Of a stretch of 64,000 nt of DNA, positions 30,874 through 40,540 are shown one piece after another. The stretch covers positions 1 to 64,000 of the forward strand of contig CAWDBS010000069.1 of the NCBI GenBank assembly GCA_963800415.1. The letters run 5' to 3'. A model generated the notes under the pieces. It did no database searches and had not been told where the DNA came from. It was given only the letters and a program-made list of their open reading frames with translations. Source of the DNA: Palsa-504 sp963800415 (GTDB taxonomy: Bacteria; Actinomycetota; Actinomycetes; Streptosporangiales; Streptosporangiaceae). Each line of letters opens with the position of its first letter. Within the stretch, counting starts at the first letter, position 1. Made by a program: the position numbers and the translations under genes.

Positions 30874-32501
30874 GCGACGCGTTTTCACCGAACCCAGGTG
30901 GGCCTGGACCCGGAGCGGGGGCGGGCACCGTGTTCCGTTCGGAATTGAACCCGGTCGATTTCCTGCAGCGGGCCGCCTACATCTACCCGGACAAGGTCGC
31001 GGTCGCGGCTGGCAAGCGGCGGTACGGCTACCGGGAGCTCGCGGAGCGGTCGTGGCGGCTGGCCAACGCGCTCAGGTCGGCGGGCCTGGCCAAGGGGGAC
31101 CGCGTCGCCACGCTGCTGTTCAACTCGCCGGCCATGCTGGAGGCCCATTTCGGCGTGCCTGCGGCGGGCGGGATCCTGGTCGCGGTCAATAACCGCCTGT
31201 CCAGCGCCGAAGTCGGGTACATCCTGCAGCACAGCGGCGCGAGGTTCCTGCTGCTCGACACCGGGCTCACGGCGGTGGCCGAGCCGCTCGACCTGGCCGG
31301 CGTGACCGTGATCCGCTGCGACGACACCGGCGTCCCCGGCGATCCGTACGAGGAGTTCCTGGCCGGCGCCGCGCCGGCCCGGCCAGTGAGCTGGCTGGAG
31401 CACGAGGAAGAGACGATCTCGATCAACTACACCTCCGGGACCACGGGACGGCCCAAGGGGGTGCAGTACACCTACCGCGGCGCGTACCTGAACGCGCTGA
31501 GCGAGGTGATCGTGGCCGGCCTGGGCACCGACTCGGCCTACCTGTGGACGCTGCCGATGTTCCACTGCAACGGCTGGTGCTTCCCGTGGGCGGTCACCGC
31601 GGTCGCGGCGCGCCACGTGACCATGCGCGCGGTGGACTCCGGGCTCATCTGGGAGCTGATCGACGGCGAGGGGGTGACGCACTACAACGGGGCCCCGACC
31701 GTCCAGCTGATGGTGCTCAACCATCCCCGGGCGCACCGCCTGGAACGGCCGGTGACGGCGATGGTGGCCGCCGCCCCGCCTTCCCCGACGCTGCTGGCCC
31801 GGATGAGCGAGCTGAACTTCCGCGTCGTGCACGTCTACGGCCTGACCGAGACCTACGGCCCGGTCACCGTGTGCCCCGAGCAGGAAGCCTGGCGCGAGCT
31901 CCCCGTGGAACAGCGCGCGAGGTACCTGGCGCGCCAGGGGCAGGCCTACCCCTCGGCCGATCTGGTCCGTGTCGTCGACGAGCAGATGACCGACGTCGCG
32001 CAGGACGGCACCACCATGGGCGAGGTGGTGATGCGCGGGAACAACGTCATGAGCGGCTACTTCGACGACGAAGCCGCCACCGGCAAGGCGTTCGCCGGCG
32101 GCTGGTTCCACTCCGGAGACCTGGCCGTATGGCATCCCGACGGGAACATCGAGCTGCGTGACCGCGGCAAGGACATCATCATCTCCGGCGGCGAGAACAT
32201 CTCCAGCATTGAAGTCGAGCAGGCGATCGCCGCGCATCCAGCCGTGCTCGAATGCGCGGTCATCGGCATCCCGCATCCGCACTGGGGGGAACGGCCCAAG
32301 GCGTACGTCACTCTCAACGAGGGCGCCACGGCGACCGTGCAGCAGATCATCGCGTTCTGCCGCGAGCGTCTGGCCCACTACAAGTGCCCCGACGCGATCG
32401 AGTTCGGGTCACTACCGAAAACCTCCACCGGCAAGGTCCAGAAGTTCGTGCTGCGCGACCGCGAATGGTCAGACGAGGGCAAGCGGGTCGGCGGGGTGTA
32501 G
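30870..32501 (+). CDS. Acyl-CoA synthetase (AMP-forming ligase, FadD-like)
   Basis: This 543-residue ANL enzyme activates carboxylic acids with ATP and CoA. Motifs are INYTSGTTGRPKGVQYTYRG (P-loop), VHVYGLTETYGPVTV, GWFHSGDLAVWHPDGNIELR, RGKDIIISGGENISSIEVEQ and the C-terminal catalytic lysine in LPKTSTGKVQKFVLR. The sequence resembles the medium- and short-chain acyl-activating branch rather than FadD15. It starts at ATG 30870, with GAAGGAGG upstream in the second repeat copy. Coupling to the AGPS-like oxidase suggests that both modify one lipid precursor; which one cannot be told from sequence. Confidence 0.92.
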   Translation: MSDAFSPNPGGPGPGAGAGTVFRSELNPVDFLQRAAYIYPDKVAVAAGKRRYGYRELAERSWRLANALRSAGLAKGDRVATLLFNSPAMLEAHFGVPAAGGILVAVNNRLSSAEVGYILQHSGARFLLLDTGLTAVAEPLDLAGVTVIRCDDTGVPGDPYEEFLAGAAPARPVSWLEHEEETISINYTSGTTGRPKGVQYTYRGAYLNALSEVIVAGLGTDSAYLWTLPMFHCNGWCFPWAVTAVAARHVTMRAVDSGLIWELIDGEGVTHYNGAPTVQLMVLNHPRAHRLERPVTAMVAAAPPSPTLLARMSELNFRVVHVYGLTETYGPVTVCPEQEAWRELPVEQRARYLARQGQAYPSADLVRVVDEQMTDVAQDGTTMGEVVMRGNNVMSGYFDDEAATGKAFAGGWFHSGDLAVWHPDGNIELRDRGKDIIISGGENISSIEVEQAIAAHPAVLECAVIGIPHPHWGERPKAYVTLNEGATATVQQIIAFCRERLAHYKCPDAIEFGSLPKTSTGKVQKFVLRDREWSDEGKRVGGV

Positions 32502-32666
32502 CACCCGGAACCTCCGCCGGCGCTCCCGAACCAGCAGCCGACGTAGCGGACCGTGACCGTGCCCTCCATCTGGCCTCCACATCTTCCGGCTCAACCACAA
32601 CATCGATCCCTGGCAGTAGCAAGAGCGAGCTAGCCCGCAGCACGAGCGTGACGGAGCTAAGGCGAT

Positions 32667-34043
32667 TCACCCGGCCATGCCCGGCTGAGCGTCTATGCTG
32701 TCTGATTCGGTTCGCTCGGGGATGATCGGCACGCCTGAGGTGAATGGCCACCAGTCTGAAGTGTCTGCCGCGGCGCCTGTGCTGTCCGATTCGGTTCCCG
32801 CGGGGATGATCCCCACGTCTGGGGTATCGGGCTCAGCGTCTGGACTATCTAGGCCAGCATCCGGTGGCAGAGGTTCCGAGAGCACACGCAGCGGCTCGGC
32901 CGAACCCCACTGGCCGTTTCCGGAGTTTTCTGTCTCCCCCTCGGGAAGGCCCTGGCGCGTGCGGTTTGCCTGGTCAGCGCTGCGCAGCACCACTTCGGCC
33001 ATCGCCAGCTTGGCGTCGAGCGTCGAGCTTGCCACAGCGCCAAGATCCAATGGCACGCGGTTGGCGAGCGACTGATCCCAGGGCGTCGCCACCACCGATA
33101 CTTGCGTCCCCTCAAAGCTCTCGCGGATCTGAGCGAGCCAATGGACCTGCAGTGAGTCGCTTGCGACGAACTTGTTCACTACGACTGTCGCCTCGTCCAT
33201 GAGCGCGCTGAGGTGTTTCATTTCCCGTTCGGTCAGCGGCCTGGTTTTTTCGCCTTCGTAGTTCCGGTAGCGGCTGAACACCTGGCCCATCGACCAGAAC
33301 CCCAGCTGCGACGCCTCCGTCACGAAGACGTACTTGTCACCGTGCAGAAGCGTTCCCACCTGGAGCTTGGCGAACAATCCTGTCCCGCCGTCGTTGATGA
33401 CAATGTTGGACATGCACTGAAGAAATCCCAGGACAGTCAGGTACTCCTGCTCGCCGAAATCGACTCCGACAGACTCATCGGCCGTGTCGCCGCGAATCAC
33501 CGCCACACCCTGCAACCACGCGACTGCATCGCGCAGGTCAGCGTAGACGTTGATGCGGCCGTCTACGCAAGCTTGATGGAAGCCTCGAATCGAAAGCGGC
33601 CGCTGGTGCTGCGGCAGTTCCTCAACCGTCGCGCCCCCCAGCCTGATGTATCCATGCGGCATGTCGTCATTGCTGTCAGCGAGTATCACCCGATCGGCGG
33701 GCCGAGCAGCGGCGTAGATGGCTGCTAGCGTCACCGCCACGTCAGTCTTGCCAGTGCCCCCGAAGCCCGAGCCCACCGTTATCACGCCCGACCTTAGCGA
33801 CGGCTCACGAATGGCGGCTATTCGCTGGCGCCTCCACTCTGCCATTTCCTCGCGCCTGGCGCGCTCGCGCCTGCCAGGGCTGAGCACCAGCCTGCGCTTA
33901 AGCGCCCGTCTGGGCAAAGTGGCTGTTACCCCGTCCGGTGCCGGTGCCGGATCACCGAGAGAGGACAGGGTGGTCCAGGCGCCCCCGCCGCTTCCTGGAA
34001 ACCCCGTCCACCATGCCCCTGGCTCATCTGGATACTGGGTCAT
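32667..34043 (-). CDS. MinD/ParA-like P-loop ATPase with repetitive acidic tail
   Basis: From ATG 34043 (GGGAGG five bases upstream) this gives 458 residues. A basic N-terminal helix (RRERARREEMAEWRRQRIAA) precedes a MinD-type ATPase: deviant Walker A GSGFGGTGKTDVAVTLA, ADSNDDMPHGYIRLGG as the switch region, and VINDGGTGLF as Walker B-like. The C-terminal 90 residues are acidic and contain two related repeats (IIPAGTESDS and IIPERTESDS). MinD/ParA ATPases position cargo or assist type VII secretion; the EspI/MinD-like proteins near ESX loci have similar layouts, but no ESX gene is here. It lacks a ParB partner. Its role is undefined. Confidence 0.8.
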   Translation of the reverse strand: MTQYPDEPGAWWTGFPGSGGGAWTTLSSLGDPAPAPDGVTATLPRRALKRRLVLSPGRRERARREEMAEWRRQRIAAIREPSLRSGVITVGSGFGGTGKTDVAVTLAAIYAAARPADRVILADSNDDMPHGYIRLGGATVEELPQHQRPLSIRGFHQACVDGRINVYADLRDAVAWLQGVAVIRGDTADESVGVDFGEQEYLTVLGFLQCMSNIVINDGGTGLFAKLQVGTLLHGDKYVFVTEASQLGFWSMGQVFSRYRNYEGEKTRPLTEREMKHLSALMDEATVVVNKFVASDSLQVHWLAQIRESFEGTQVSVVATPWDQSLANRVPLDLGAVASSTLDAKLAMAEVVLRSADQANRTRQGLPEGETENSGNGQWGSAEPLRVLSEPLPPDAGLDSPDAEPDTPDVGIIPAGTESDSTGAAADTSDWWPFTSGVPIIPERTESDSIDAQPGMAG

Positions 34044-34218
34044 TGCATCCTCCCACGTCCGGGTACCGGCGTCTTGGACCAATAAAGTACACTCCGGTCA
34101 ATAGCCGCGTTGCGTGAGCGTGTGGTTCTTGCTCATACTTCTGTGCCCATCCGGGAGTTGCGATCATGAGACTCTCGGCGTCTTGTTCCCTTTCCTGGCC
34201 CGCGAGACGGTTCAGCGG

Positions 34219-36252
34219 TCAGGGTTCGCCCATCGTGGCGGCGTGGGTGATCAGCAGGGAGTCCGGGGGTACGAGGTCGACCCCGTCGGGGTCGGACAGG
34301 TATCCTGGCCCCCGCCCGGCTATCCCGGTGTGCCCGTATTGCCACACGATGCGGTGGGTGGCGGGGTCTACCACGCAGATGCGGTGGTTGAAGTCGTCGT
34401 TGAGCAGGATGTCGCCGTTGGGCAGCGGCAGGGCCAGCGAGGGCTGGTTGAACCCGCCCATCCGCCATAGCACGCGGCCGGTGGAGGTGAACTCGGCGAC
34501 CTGGCCGGGATCGGAGTAGTCGGCGGTGAGGTACCGGCCGGGGTAGATCTCGTTGCTGTCGGAGGGGTACAGCACCCCGGCCGGGTTCGCCGACCACCAG
34601 ACCTGGCCCCGCAGGGACATCTCATCGGCCCAGTCGCCGTTGATCTCGGTGACCAGGTAGTGCCCGTCAGTCATCGGGAACGCGCCGTTCGGGCTGCCGA
34701 GCCGCTGCGGCGGGGCGTGCAGGCACGCGTTCGTGGTATGGCCGATGACCCTGGTCACGGCGTGCGCGGGCGGCGTGATGACCACGATCCGGCAGTTCTT
34801 GATGTCGGCGGAGATGATGGCGCCGGCCGGGGTCATCATCGCGTCGTCGGGGTTGAACAGGTGGTCCGGCCCGGCGCCGGGCACGCCCGGCACGCCGTAC
34901 CGGTAGATGATCCTGCGGGCCGCCACCGAGATCACGCTGATGACCTGGTCATCTTCCTGGGTCACCACGATGTGCTTGCCGTCCGGGGAGAAGAACGCGT
35001 CGTCCGGCTGCAGGAACCTCTGGCCGGGCGCCAGGTCGCCGGGCCGCGGGAACTGCCACCTTATCCGGCCCTGCGGGTCGATGATCAGCAGCCGGTCGTT
35101 GTGATGGTCGGCGACCAGGACGCCGGCGGGCAGCGCCGACGGATCCGAACCCGGCGCCAGCCGCCCGGGCCCCGCAGCCGCCGCCAGCCACGGCGCCGCG
35201 CCCGCGGCCGGCACCGCCCGCCCGGCCGGGACCAGCCGGAACGTCGTCACCGCCGGCACCGGCCGGGCGCCGTCCTCCCCGCCGACCAGGTACCCCACCC
35301 CGCCGGACACCGCCGCGCCCGCGTACCCGGCCGGCACCGGCAGCTCGCCCGCCGCGCTCACCCGGGCCGTGGCCGGGTCGAACCCGAACACCGCCCGGCT
35401 GGTCCCCTGCGCGGTCACCCCGCCCGCCACGTAGATCCGCCCGCCCAGGCTGATCACCGCCGCGCCGGCCACCGGCCGCGGCAGATGCCCGGCCACCGCC
35501 GCCGCCCCGGTCACCGGATCGACCCGCTGGATGACATCGGTCGCGCCGGACCCGCTGGCCGCCGTCTGCCCGCCGAACACCCAGATCACCCCGCCAGCCG
35601 CCGCCACCGCCGGGTACCGCACCGGCACCGGCAGCCGCGCCGCCACCCGGAAATGCCGCCCGTCCCTGGTAGCGAGCACCTCCGGGTCCAAGGTCGCGCC
35701 GTCATACCCCCCCACCACGTACCCGGCCGGTCCCGCCGACACCCCAGCCGAATCCGAACGGGCCCGGTCCAGCGCCCCGGCCACCACGCCCGGCTGCCCC
35801 GGGATCAACGACTGGATCGCGGGCACGCTGCCAACCGTCCCGCCACCCAGCACCAGCACCCGGCCCCCGGCCACCAAACCCGCCGCGTCATGCGTCGCCC
35901 GGGCCAGCCGCCCGGCCGCCCGGGTGGCCCCCGTCACCGGATCCAGAACCGTCACCGCATCCGCCGACGCCCCCAACACCGTCAGCCCGCCCGCGATCAG
36001 CAGGCCGCCAGCGGCCGGCAGCACCACCTCCCGCGACACCCCAGCCGGCAGCTGATACGGCGCCGGCATCACCTCAAGCACCATCGCAGCACCCAGCTGA
36101 CGACTACCCGCCTGCGCCGACCGGGTCGGCCCGGTGGTCGGCTGAGCCTGTCGGTGTGCGGACTGGTCGAACACCGAGTATGCCAACGGCAGGAGCGAGC
36201 ACGCGACGACCACGGCGACCGTGATGCGGAATCGCTGCTGAGCTGCCATCAA
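34219..36252 (-). CDS. Exported double beta-propeller protein (kelch-like plus NHL/PQQ-like)
   Basis: This 677-residue protein starts with a membrane span or signal anchor (RITVAVVVACSLLPLAYSVF). Residues about 70-350 contain kelch-like blades (LIAGGLTVLGASADAVTVLD, IWVFGGQTAASGSG, IYVAGGVTAQGTSRAVFGFD). Residues about 365-677 contain NHL/PQQ-like blades (LVADHHNDRLLIIDPQGRIR, HIVVTQEDDQVISVISVA, YLVTEINGDWADEMSLRGQV, ILLNDDFNHRICVVDP). It is probably anchored outside the cell and binds ligands or surfaces. A short gene-free region precedes it, and the ParA-like gene follows downstream from 34043. No enzymatic motif is evident. Confidence 0.8.
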   Translation of the reverse strand: MMAAQQRFRITVAVVVACSLLPLAYSVFDQSAHRQAQPTTGPTRSAQAGSRQLGAAMVLEVMPAPYQLPAGVSREVVLPAAGGLLIAGGLTVLGASADAVTVLDPVTGATRAAGRLARATHDAAGLVAGGRVLVLGGGTVGSVPAIQSLIPGQPGVVAGALDRARSDSAGVSAGPAGYVVGGYDGATLDPEVLATRDGRHFRVAARLPVPVRYPAVAAAGGVIWVFGGQTAASGSGATDVIQRVDPVTGAAAVAGHLPRPVAGAAVISLGGRIYVAGGVTAQGTSRAVFGFDPATARVSAAGELPVPAGYAGAAVSGGVGYLVGGEDGARPVPAVTTFRLVPAGRAVPAAGAAPWLAAAAGPGRLAPGSDPSALPAGVLVADHHNDRLLIIDPQGRIRWQFPRPGDLAPGQRFLQPDDAFFSPDGKHIVVTQEDDQVISVISVAARRIIYRYGVPGVPGAGPDHLFNPDDAMMTPAGAIISADIKNCRIVVITPPAHAVTRVIGHTTNACLHAPPQRLGSPNGAFPMTDGHYLVTEINGDWADEMSLRGQVWWSANPAGVLYPSDSNEIYPGRYLTADYSDPGQVAEFTSTGRVLWRMGGFNQPSLALPLPNGDILLNDDFNHRICVVDPATHRIVWQYGHTGIAGRGPGYLSDPDGVDLVPPDSLLITHAATMGEP

Positions 36253-36545
36253 GGCGAACCTCCCGGGGGTCGGGACTACCTTAGTGCGGGTCGCCAGCCA
36301 GGCCTAGCCCGTAACGCCGAGTTCCCCACCGGCTGCGCGGTGGCGCATACATTAAGGAAATTTTGCCGCATCGGCGTGTCAAATGGCTCCGAGTACGTCT
36401 GACGCTAAGGTAGCGGTGTGACGAGGACTTGATGGGAGGACCTGAAGAAATGGGTGCCGCTGATGTGCGGTACAAGCCTTTGCGGGGGCGCTGAACGACA
36501 GGAAATCCTGCCGCCATGTCATTCAGTACCGTCTAGTCCGGTGAG
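36253..36545. other. Divergent intergenic region
   Basis: This 293-bp gap between the double-propeller gene and the Tat-exported gene shows no supported gene. It should contain both promoters. Confidence 0.4.
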
Positions 36546-37993
36546 ATGTTAGGAGCGGGGTTCGTGCGTTCTCGAAGGCGGGAAAACGCAGTCAGGCCTT
36601 TCGGCCCGGGCGGCGACGGCGTTGGGCTTAGCCGTCGCGAGGTACTGGCGGGCAGTATTGGTGCTGGCGCGTTCCTGGCGGTGCCGGATCTGGGCATGGG
36701 CGGCCGTTTGGGTGCCCGGCCCGCCAAATCCGGCCGGGCTGCTTTGCCGTATGCCTTTCTTTACGGGACCCCGGATCCGGGCCGGCCCCCAGTGGATCTT
36801 TGGTTGCTACGATGTGCCCGGTATCGCGGGTGGCATCGCCCCGGCCGCCGGTCCCGGTTGCCATCAAGCTCGCGGCTGCGCCGGTCTCGTCGCCGGACCA
36901 GGCCGTCACGGCCCTGGCCACCGTGCATATGGTGCACGACGGGGCCACAATAACACTGACCCTCCTTGACGCCACCTCGGCTGCTGTCGCCCAGCAGGGG
37001 TCGGTGACTGTGACTGGCGTCCCGCACGACGCGCACGTTCTCGTGACGCCGGTTTTCGCCCCTGGCTCCGCGATTGTTTCCCTGGTCCTGGCCATTACGG
37101 TGCCCGTGGGCAAACGCCTGGTGCGCAAGGCGGACCCGCATACCGGCAGCCTAGTGACACGGTCGGCGACGACCTGGAAGTCGCATCATGCGCTGGCTTA
37201 TTTCGATCAGCGCAGCGGCGCTATCACAGGACCGTTCCACCTTTCCGGTGAGCCGTCTCTGGCGTTGTCCACCGCAGCTGCTAATAGCTCGGATTTGCTG
37301 ATGTGGACAATCAGGGAGCCGCAGCCAGATGATCCGGCCGAGGTCCGGGCGCAGGCATCGCTGTCCCGGCTGACCGTGTTTCCTCTAGGCTCGGGGACGG
37401 CACGATTGTCGGTGCCGGCTCCCGCGCCGTGGCCAGGCGGAGAGCCTCTCATAACGCTGCCGGCTGGTGACGTGGCGCGCCTGGTCAGGGGACGCGATGT
37501 GCAGGTATGCTCGGCCCGGACCGGAGAGGTGACCGAGCTGGGGATCCCGGCGTTCGGCCACGGACATGCGAAGCCGAGTGCCGTCACTATGCAGGCCCGC
37601 TCCGACGGCACCGTGTTCATGACCAAGCCGGGGGCCGGGGTCGCCGTGATAGCCGATCCGGCGGACTCCTTCCGGATGACGGCCCACATTCAGTTTCCGC
37701 GGCCCGCGTCGCCGCTCGGCGCTCCGTGGAGCAAGGCGGTGCTGTCGCCAGCAGGTGATATCTGCTATGTCCTCGGCTCGGCGGCCACCGGCGGCCTCTG
37801 CGCTTACGATGTGGGATCCGGCAAGCTGGTCGGCTCCTATAGTGAGGGCCGCCACTATGCCGGGCTTTACCAGCTGCCCAGCGGGACCCTGCTCGCGGTG
37901 GGGCCCGAAAACCCGCGGCTCGTGTTTTTCTCTTCTGGCCTCAGGCCACTTGGAACGGCGGACACGAACCTTTACGTGTCGGCTGTTTTTTAG
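36546..37993 (+). pseudogene. Tat-exported beta-propeller protein broken by one frameshift
   Basis: The first frame gives a twin-arginine signal (LSRREVLAGSIGAGAFLAVP) and the start of a mature domain (AALPYAFLYGTPDPGRPPVD). A second frame carries the remaining 370 residues from about 36800 to TAG 37993, with propeller-like strands (VAVIADPADSFRMTAHIQFP, CYVLGSAATGGLCAYDVGSG, QLPSGTLLAVGPENPRLVFF). The shift (one base lost or two gained) lies between about 36750 and 36810. If intact, the protein would fold in the cytoplasm and be secreted by Tat. Its position upstream of DUF1906 and opposite another propeller gene suggests a cell-surface cluster. Confidence 0.6.
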
Positions 37994-38039
37994 TACAGCA
38001 GCAGACAGGAACCCGGCTCCTGGCGGAGGAACGACAGTT

Positions 38040-38762
38040 ATGAACGGATATGACACGGCAGCCCCGATACACAACACCTATGCATCGGCGCATCGTGAAT
38101 TCGGTGTGAACCCGAGCTTCTGGATTCGCTACTTCACTCCGTCGCCGGCTGCTGACTTGTTCAATAACGACGCCTTGGCGGAAAGCCGGGGCGCCTGGGA
38201 CAGCGGAGGCCCTTACGTCGGCTGCATCTCCGCGCCCAGACAGTCCCGGCTGAGCGGATCCGCTGCGGAAGGCCACGCTGATGCGCAGGTCTTCGCGGCA
38301 GCGATGCTCACCGCCTACCATGCGGTCGGCCCGCTCCGGCTGCCATCCAACGGCCGGCTCTACTGCTGGCTCGACCAAGAGTATTCGACGTCGCTAAGCT
38401 CAAATTACTGGAATGCGTGGGCGAATTACATAGCGGAGTATGATTTTGCCGGCCTGGGCATCTATCCACTGTACCCGTGCCTTTACTGCACTCCGTATTC
38501 GCCCTATCCAAATTGCTCGACCATCGCCAAAGCGCGCGGCGTCAATGCGCCCAGCGCCATATGGTCGAGCGAGCCTGAGCCGTGCGGAGGCCCGCCTGGG
38601 CCATCTCGCTGGCACCCGCAGAGGTGCGCGACGGTACCCACCCGGCTCTGGCAATACGGCGAGCAGGGCGCGTGCAACTACTCGTCCAATGTCGACCTCG
38701 ATCTGGGCGCCCCGGGATTTACGACAGCCTACTATTGTTTCCACGTCCACTCGAGGCCTTAG
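38040..38762 (+). CDS. DUF1906 glycoside-hydrolase-like protein
   Basis: This 240-residue protein matches the DUF1906 (Rv2525c-like, GH25-related TIM barrel) pattern: NPSFWIRYFTPSPA, ESRGAWDSGGPYVGCISAPR, AAEGHADAQVFAAAMLTAYH, LYCWLDQEYSTSLSSNYWNA and GLGIYPLYPCLY. The family is predicted to act on cell-wall or storage polysaccharides, with an acidic pair near WLDQEY. I see no signal peptide after ATG 38040, which has GGAGGA about nine bases upstream. It follows the Tat-exported gene by 46 bp and is probably cotranscribed with it. Confidence 0.8.
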   Translation: MNGYDTAAPIHNTYASAHREFGVNPSFWIRYFTPSPAADLFNNDALAESRGAWDSGGPYVGCISAPRQSRLSGSAAEGHADAQVFAAAMLTAYHAVGPLRLPSNGRLYCWLDQEYSTSLSSNYWNAWANYIAEYDFAGLGIYPLYPCLYCTPYSPYPNCSTIAKARGVNAPSAIWSSEPEPCGGPPGPSRWHPQRCATVPTRLWQYGEQGACNYSSNVDLDLGAPGFTTAYYCFHVHSRP

Positions 38763-38773
38763 CAGGCAGCTGG

Positions 38774-39775
38774 GTGATCGATATTAATGAGGTCATGGAG
38801 TCGGTCATTTCGGGGTGTGCCGTCAGTTGCGGTGCGTTTCTCGTCATAGCCGGGGCGAGCAAGCTGTACCGCGGCATACGGGCCCTCGATGATATGACCG
38901 CCATCAGGCGGGCGCTGCGGATGCCGCGGCGCCAGTGGAGACTCACTGGGCTGGCAGCCGGCGGCATGGAGTGCGCGACGGGCGTGCTCGTGTGCAGCGG
39001 AGCGTACCCGGTGCTCGGCGGTGCTGGCATGGCCGCCCTCGGAGCCGTGTTCAGCATTCTGCTCGCATACGTGCTCGTCAAGCAGATTCCTGGTGGCTGC
39101 GGCTGTATCAGATGGCGCACCGCACCCGAAACGGCGGCCGAGGCGGTGACCTGGCGGGCTTTGGCCCGCAGCGGAATGCTGCTGGGCGCAGGCATCGCGT
39201 ACATGATTGTCTCGGCAGATGCAGCGAATCCGCCTCGCTGGGACTGGTTCGGTGGCGGGGTTGCAGCCAGCGGAACCGTCCTGGTGCTGCTGAGCGTGCA
39301 CATGCCGGTACGCACTCCGGTCTGCCGCAGGCCGCTATGGCGCCAGACGCGCGCCACGCTGCGCGTGCTGGCCAGCCATGAGATGTTCGCGGCGATGGCG
39401 GCCTCGGCCGGACCTTTCGAGCCCGTAGCCCGGCATCGCCGGGCCGGATGCACCGACGAATTCTGGTTTACGGCAGTGACTGGTCAGGACCGCCAGGCAG
39501 TAGTATTCCAGGTCCATCGAGCGGTACCCGGCGCCCGGCTCGCCGTACATACGTCACTGCGGGACACCCGGACACTAGGAACGAACCGGCCGGCCCGGGC
39601 CATTACGGTAGCCGATGTCCTGACTGAAATGTCCCGCGAAACTGGGGGCAGCGATCATCTGCTATCACGGAAACGCCCAGCGCTGACGGCTGCAGGATCG
39701 GCGCCCACCACGTCAGCGACGGGCACTGGCTGCTCCGCTGCTGATTGCGGCGCGCCGTCATCTCAGGCCCGGTAA
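38774..39775 (+). CDS. MauE-like membrane protein with long cytoplasmic tail
   Basis: The N-terminal 165 residues have four to five spans resembling MauE/DoxX-type proteins (SVISGCAVSCGAFLVIAGAS, GMECATGVLVCSGAYPVLGG, VFSILLAYVLVKQIPGGCGC), a family tied to disulfide chemistry in methylamine dehydrogenase maturation. The GGCGC cysteines fit a redox role. The second half is soluble, with low similarity to anything I know. The start is GTG 38774 or ATG 38795; neither has a strong ribosome binding site, and the gene follows DUF1906 by 11 bp, so coupling is likely. It may supply reducing or oxidising power to exported neighbours. Confidence 0.65.
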   Translation: MIDINEVMESVISGCAVSCGAFLVIAGASKLYRGIRALDDMTAIRRALRMPRRQWRLTGLAAGGMECATGVLVCSGAYPVLGGAGMAALGAVFSILLAYVLVKQIPGGCGCIRWRTAPETAAEAVTWRALARSGMLLGAGIAYMIVSADAANPPRWDWFGGGVAASGTVLVLLSVHMPVRTPVCRRPLWRQTRATLRVLASHEMFAAMAASAGPFEPVARHRRAGCTDEFWFTAVTGQDRQAVVFQVHRAVPGARLAVHTSLRDTRTLGTNRPARAITVADVLTEMSRETGGSDHLLSRKRPALTAAGSAPTTSATGTGCSAADCGAPSSQAR

Positions 39776-39801
39776 GCCCCGGGGCAACGGAGGGAGACGC
39801 G

Positions 39802-40503
39802 ATGAGGTTTCAGGTGGTGAGTGATCCGAGGGCGCGATCGGCGGCCTGTCATGGGTTCACCCGAGCCGCGGCTCGGGGCCGCACGGCCACTGTCAGCGCT
39901 CTGGCGGTAGCGGCATGCGGGCTGGTCATGACCGCGTGCGGCGCCCAGAACTCGCCGGGGGCGGCCTCGTCTGCATCGTCGTCCGCAGCTACGACACTGT
40001 CGCCGGGTTCGCCGTCAGCTGCCAGCATCGACGCCTGTGTCACCTCTCAGCTGACAATCAGCATCATCAACACCGGTGCTCTGGCGGGCCAGGCCGGCGG
40101 CTATCTCAAATTGACCAACGACAGCCACACCATGTGCCGCATGAGCGGCTGGCCTGCTGTGATCGGGCTGACGGCCACGGGAAGCGCCACGCGCCTGCGG
40201 CGCCTGCAATCGACCATGTTCGGCGCCTGGCACTACACTCCCCCGCCGCCCGTGGTAACACTGCGGCCAGGAGATTCCGCCTACGCGGTTGTCGCGGCCG
40301 TCGACCATCCAGCCGGAGGCAACACTCGTTGCCCCGCACCATACGTGCGCCTGCGAGTGAGCCCGCCGGGCGGTTCGGGAAACGTGACCATCTCGGCCTG
40401 GCTGCCCGGCGCGAGCTCTTACCTACCGGCCTGTACATCAGCCGACGGCTCGCCGACGGCTGGAACGTCGGCGATAACACCGCTTTCCAGCATTCCGCAT
40501 TAG
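39802..40503 (+). CDS. DUF4232 lipoprotein
   Basis: This 233-residue protein has a signal peptide with lipobox LVMTAC (Cys46) and a Ser/Ala-rich linker. The DUF4232 domain follows from about residue 75: ACVTSQLTISIINTGALAGQ, AGGYLKLTNDSHTMCRMSGW and PAVIGLT. These domains are secreted beta-sandwiches common in actinobacteria, with unknown ligands. GGAGGG lies eight bases before ATG 39802. It is the last gene of the exported-protein run and converges on the beta-lactamase-like gene 37 bp away. Confidence 0.85.
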   Translation: MRFQVVSDPRARSAACHGFTRAAARGRTATVSALAVAACGLVMTACGAQNSPGAASSASSSAATTLSPGSPSAASIDACVTSQLTISIINTGALAGQAGGYLKLTNDSHTMCRMSGWPAVIGLTATGSATRLRRLQSTMFGAWHYTPPPPVVTLRPGDSAYAVVAAVDHPAGGNTRCPAPYVRLRVSPPGGSGNVTISAWLPGASSYLPACTSADGSPTAGTSAITPLSSIPH

Positions 40504-40540
40504 GCACCGGCCGGACGGGGTACAGCCCAGACCCCGGATA

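Noticed and set aside
30885..32378. 497-codon minus-strand frame
   Set aside because: It is antisense to the well-supported acyl-CoA ligase and lacks any recognisable domain.
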